DNA from: Niastella vici
GTDB taxonomy: Bacteria; Bacteroidota; Bacteroidia; Chitinophagales; Chitinophagaceae
Reading direction: 5' to 3'
Assembly (NCBI RefSeq): GCF_002077945.1
Contig: NZ_LVYD01000048.1
Location: 1-64,000, forward strand
DNA length: 64,000 nucleotides
In this document: positions 62,509 through 64,000 of the stretch, piece after piece
Layout of the letters: every line of letters starts with the position of its first letter
Numbering within the stretch: position 1 is the stretch's first letter
Position numbers and translations under genes: made by a program
The notes under the pieces: generated by a model
Databases searched by the model: none
What the model was told of the DNA's origin: nothing
The model's input: only the letters and a program-made list of their open reading frames with translations

Positions 62509-62532
62509 AGGGGAATGTTGCCGCATTCCCCT
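62509..62532. terminator. hairpin between fecR-like and susC genes
   Basis: AGGGGAATG (62509-62517) pairs perfectly with CATTCCCCT (62524-62532) around a 6-base loop. The plus side is followed by an A/T-rich run, the minus side (transcribed) is not. It probably separates the sigma/anti-sigma transcript from the SusC transcript. Confidence 0.65.
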
Positions 62533-62570
62533 ATTTATTTATTTTACATACGGTCCTTGCTTGCGGGTGG

Positions 62571-63662
62571 TTACTTATATATGACGATGTGCTGTGCTCC
62601 TTCAAACCGGTAATTGAACTTTTTTGAGGCTTTCAGGATCTCCAGCACCTGTTCAATTTTTTCCTTTTTAAAGGTGGCGGTAAAATGATATTGTTTTACG
62701 TCGCTTGTTTCAAATTGAATATCTACATTATACCAACGGTTAAGCTGATACGCTATTTCTTCAAACGCTTCGTCTTCAAAGGCCAGGTTATTCTGTACCC
62801 AGGCCAGTTCCTTTACGTTGCCATTATCTAGTTTTTTGACAGGTTTTATAACGCCCTGTTCGGGGTTGGTCTTTATGGTTGATGCGGGTGTTGCTTCGTT
62901 GGCCCGGGCTTCGGTCCATAATACTTTTTCATCGGGATGCAGGTACAATTTGCGGTTATTGTCTTTTTTCAGCGTTACTTCAACCAGGCCGCGTATGAGT
63001 ACGGCTTCGGTCCTGTTTTCGTTATTATATGATTTTACATTAAAGGCCGTGCCCACCGCTTTTACATCCATGCTGGAAGTATGTACAATAAATGGAACCG
63101 CTGCATTGTGCTGCACTTCAAAAAAAGCTTCGCCTTTCAGGTATACTTCACGGGTGTTTTTGGCATAATGCTCATTCAGGGATATTTCACTGCCGGCATT
63201 GAGGATCACCTGCGTGCCATCGGGCATTTGAAAACTTTTGCGCTCACCGGGTTTGCATGCATACTGAATGACACTGATTTGGGATGGTATACGTTGTACC
63301 ATGCGATACAGGTACCCTCCTATGATCATCACTGCCAGTGCGGCTACGGCAACGTAGCTGAAACGCCGGTAAAAGGATGTATGCGACGGGGCAGCCCGCT
63401 TTAATTCAACGACCGGTGCATCTTCGCCGTTCGCCATCTTCTTCTTAAGGTTATTCAGCTGGTCTTCCAGATCAGCATGGGCCAGGGCAGAAAACAACAA
63501 CCGGTACTCCTGCACCGCTTCTTCTACCAGCCCTTTCCTGTCGGGATGTTCCACCACATACTGCTCCCAGAAATGAACGTCCTGTTCATTTTTCCGGAGA
63601 CAATAATTAATGAAAGATTCATCCTTTAACAGGTCTTCAACTGTCCGGTACTTATGTTGCAT
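62571..63662 (-). CDS. FecR-family anti-sigma factor
   Basis: 363 residues. The cytoplasmic N-terminal part (about 1-95) binds the sigma factor. A single membrane helix is at about 97-118 (RRFSYVAVAALAVMIIGGYL). The periplasmic FecR domain follows (CKPGERKSFQMPDGTQVILN, VYLKGEAFFEVQHNA, FIVHTSSMDVKAVGTAFNV). A C-terminal DUF4974/STN-like domain is present (DEAFEEIAYQLNRWYNVDIQ, FKKEKIEQVLEILKASKKFN). It should keep the adjacent ECF sigma factor inactive until the STN-bearing SusC signals. It is 64 bp downstream of the sigma gene. Confidence 0.94.
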   Translation of the reverse strand: MQHKYRTVEDLLKDESFINYCLRKNEQDVHFWEQYVVEHPDRKGLVEEAVQEYRLLFSALAHADLEDQLNNLKKKMANGEDAPVVELKRAAPSHTSFYRRFSYVAVAALAVMIIGGYLYRMVQRIPSQISVIQYACKPGERKSFQMPDGTQVILNAGSEISLNEHYAKNTREVYLKGEAFFEVQHNAAVPFIVHTSSMDVKAVGTAFNVKSYNNENRTEAVLIRGLVEVTLKKDNNRKLYLHPDEKVLWTEARANEATPASTIKTNPEQGVIKPVKKLDNGNVKELAWVQNNLAFEDEAFEEIAYQLNRWYNVDIQFETSDVKQYHFTATFKKEKIEQVLEILKASKKFNYRFEGAQHIVIYK

Positions 63663-63726
63663 GTCCGCGCTTTTATAAGCAGAGTACCCGGACCATCGTT
63701 TTTACCCTTCTTTTTAAAAATATTTT

Positions 63727-64000
63727 TCAGAAAAGAAATGAGGAGGCTATAATGAGGAGAATAAGTGATTGAATGCCAGATACGACAGCCGGCTGTACCA
63801 GCCCCTGTTTTATTTTATAGAGCGCTTCATGAATTTTGTTATACACCGTACGATGCGTGAGCCCTGTTCTTTGCGTGATATCGTCATAGCTTAAACCTTC
63901 GTAATATTTAAGCAGAATGAGTTCGCGCTGGCGCGCAGGCAGTGCATTGATGACGGTCATCAGGTTTTTGCTGATCGCTTCGTTATCGTCCCTCCCGATC
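63727..64000 (-). CDS. ECF sigma-70 factor, C-terminal part (cut by window edge)
   Basis: At least 90 residues are visible; the open frame runs through the window end at 64000. Region 4 is clear: LPARQRELILLKYYEGLSYD, DITQRTGLTHRTVYNKIHEA, a helix-turn-helix for the -35 element. An extra hydrophobic tail SGIQSLILLIIASSFLF ends the protein, as seen in some Bacteroidota ECF factors, and may tether it near the membrane. Coupled with the FecR gene, it should control the arabinan locus. Confidence 0.9.
   Translation of the reverse strand, partial: IGRDDNEAISKNLMTVINALPARQRELILLKYYEGLSYDDITQRTGLTHRTVYNKIHEALYKIKQGLVQPAVVSGIQSLILLIIASSFLF

Overview
The window comes from a member of the Bacteroidota, most likely family Chitinophagaceae (Niastella/Chitinophaga-like). 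The evidence is four SusC/SusD pairs, a FecR anti-sigma factor next to an ECF sigma factor, a type IX secretion sorting domain, lipoprotein signals, weak Shine-Dalgarno signals, and moderate-GC housekeeping DNA broken by AT-rich cassettes. No tRNA, rRNA, CRISPR array, integrase or prophage module was seen.

Positions 1-18.8 kb are an accessory, defence-like region threaded between a few host genes. It opens with the tail of an IS66-type transposase. Next comes a Septu-like unit on the minus strand (XRE regulator, PtuA-like ATPase, PtuB-like HNH nuclease). Two small proteins built from one repeated domain follow, then a DUF488 gene and a TolB-like propeller gene. An OLD-type ATPase/TOPRIM nuclease sits beside a membrane protein/partner pair that resembles KwaA/KwaB (Kiwa). 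A double-thioredoxin host gene comes next, then two separate HEPN-type proteins, a T9SS-sorted surface protein, and a two-gene cassette ending in a third HEPN-type protein. Several cassettes are flanked by broken second copies of the neighbouring host genes. The clearest case has the order A - B' - cassette - A' - B, where A is the T9SS gene and B is an outer-membrane receptor gene. This shows how the cassettes were placed: next to or between host genes, with the junction duplicated and slightly diverged.

Positions 18.9-36 kb hold, on the minus strand, a pectin/rhamnogalacturonan utilisation locus. In transcription order it has SusC, SusD, a PL22-like oligogalacturonate lyase with a signal peptide, a GH106-like alpha-L-rhamnosidase, an NTF2-like secreted protein, a DUF4450 six-hairpin glycosidase-like protein and a TonB-receptor-like outer-membrane protein. 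Between the NTF2-like and DUF4450 genes lies a near-perfect array of about 90 copies of a 7-bp unit.

Positions 36.6-52 kb hold a plus-strand run of seven genes: FAS1 lipoprotein, SusC, SusD, FAS1 lipoprotein, FAS1 lipoprotein, SusC, SusD. It contains no degradative enzyme. Positions 52.1-64 kb are a minus-strand arabinan utilisation locus: ECF sigma factor (cut by the window edge), FecR anti-sigma factor, SusC with an STN domain, SusD, GH43, GH51 and GH43 with a ricin-type lectin domain and T9SS tail. The STN domain, FecR and sigma factor imply surface-signalling control by the bound glycan.

Two themes recur. Intergenic regions carry 7- or 8-bp tandem repeats arranged as inverted pairs that can fold into hairpins. 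In both enzyme-bearing glycan loci a strong hairpin lies between the susD stop and the first enzyme gene, which would separate high SusCD expression from lower enzyme expression.
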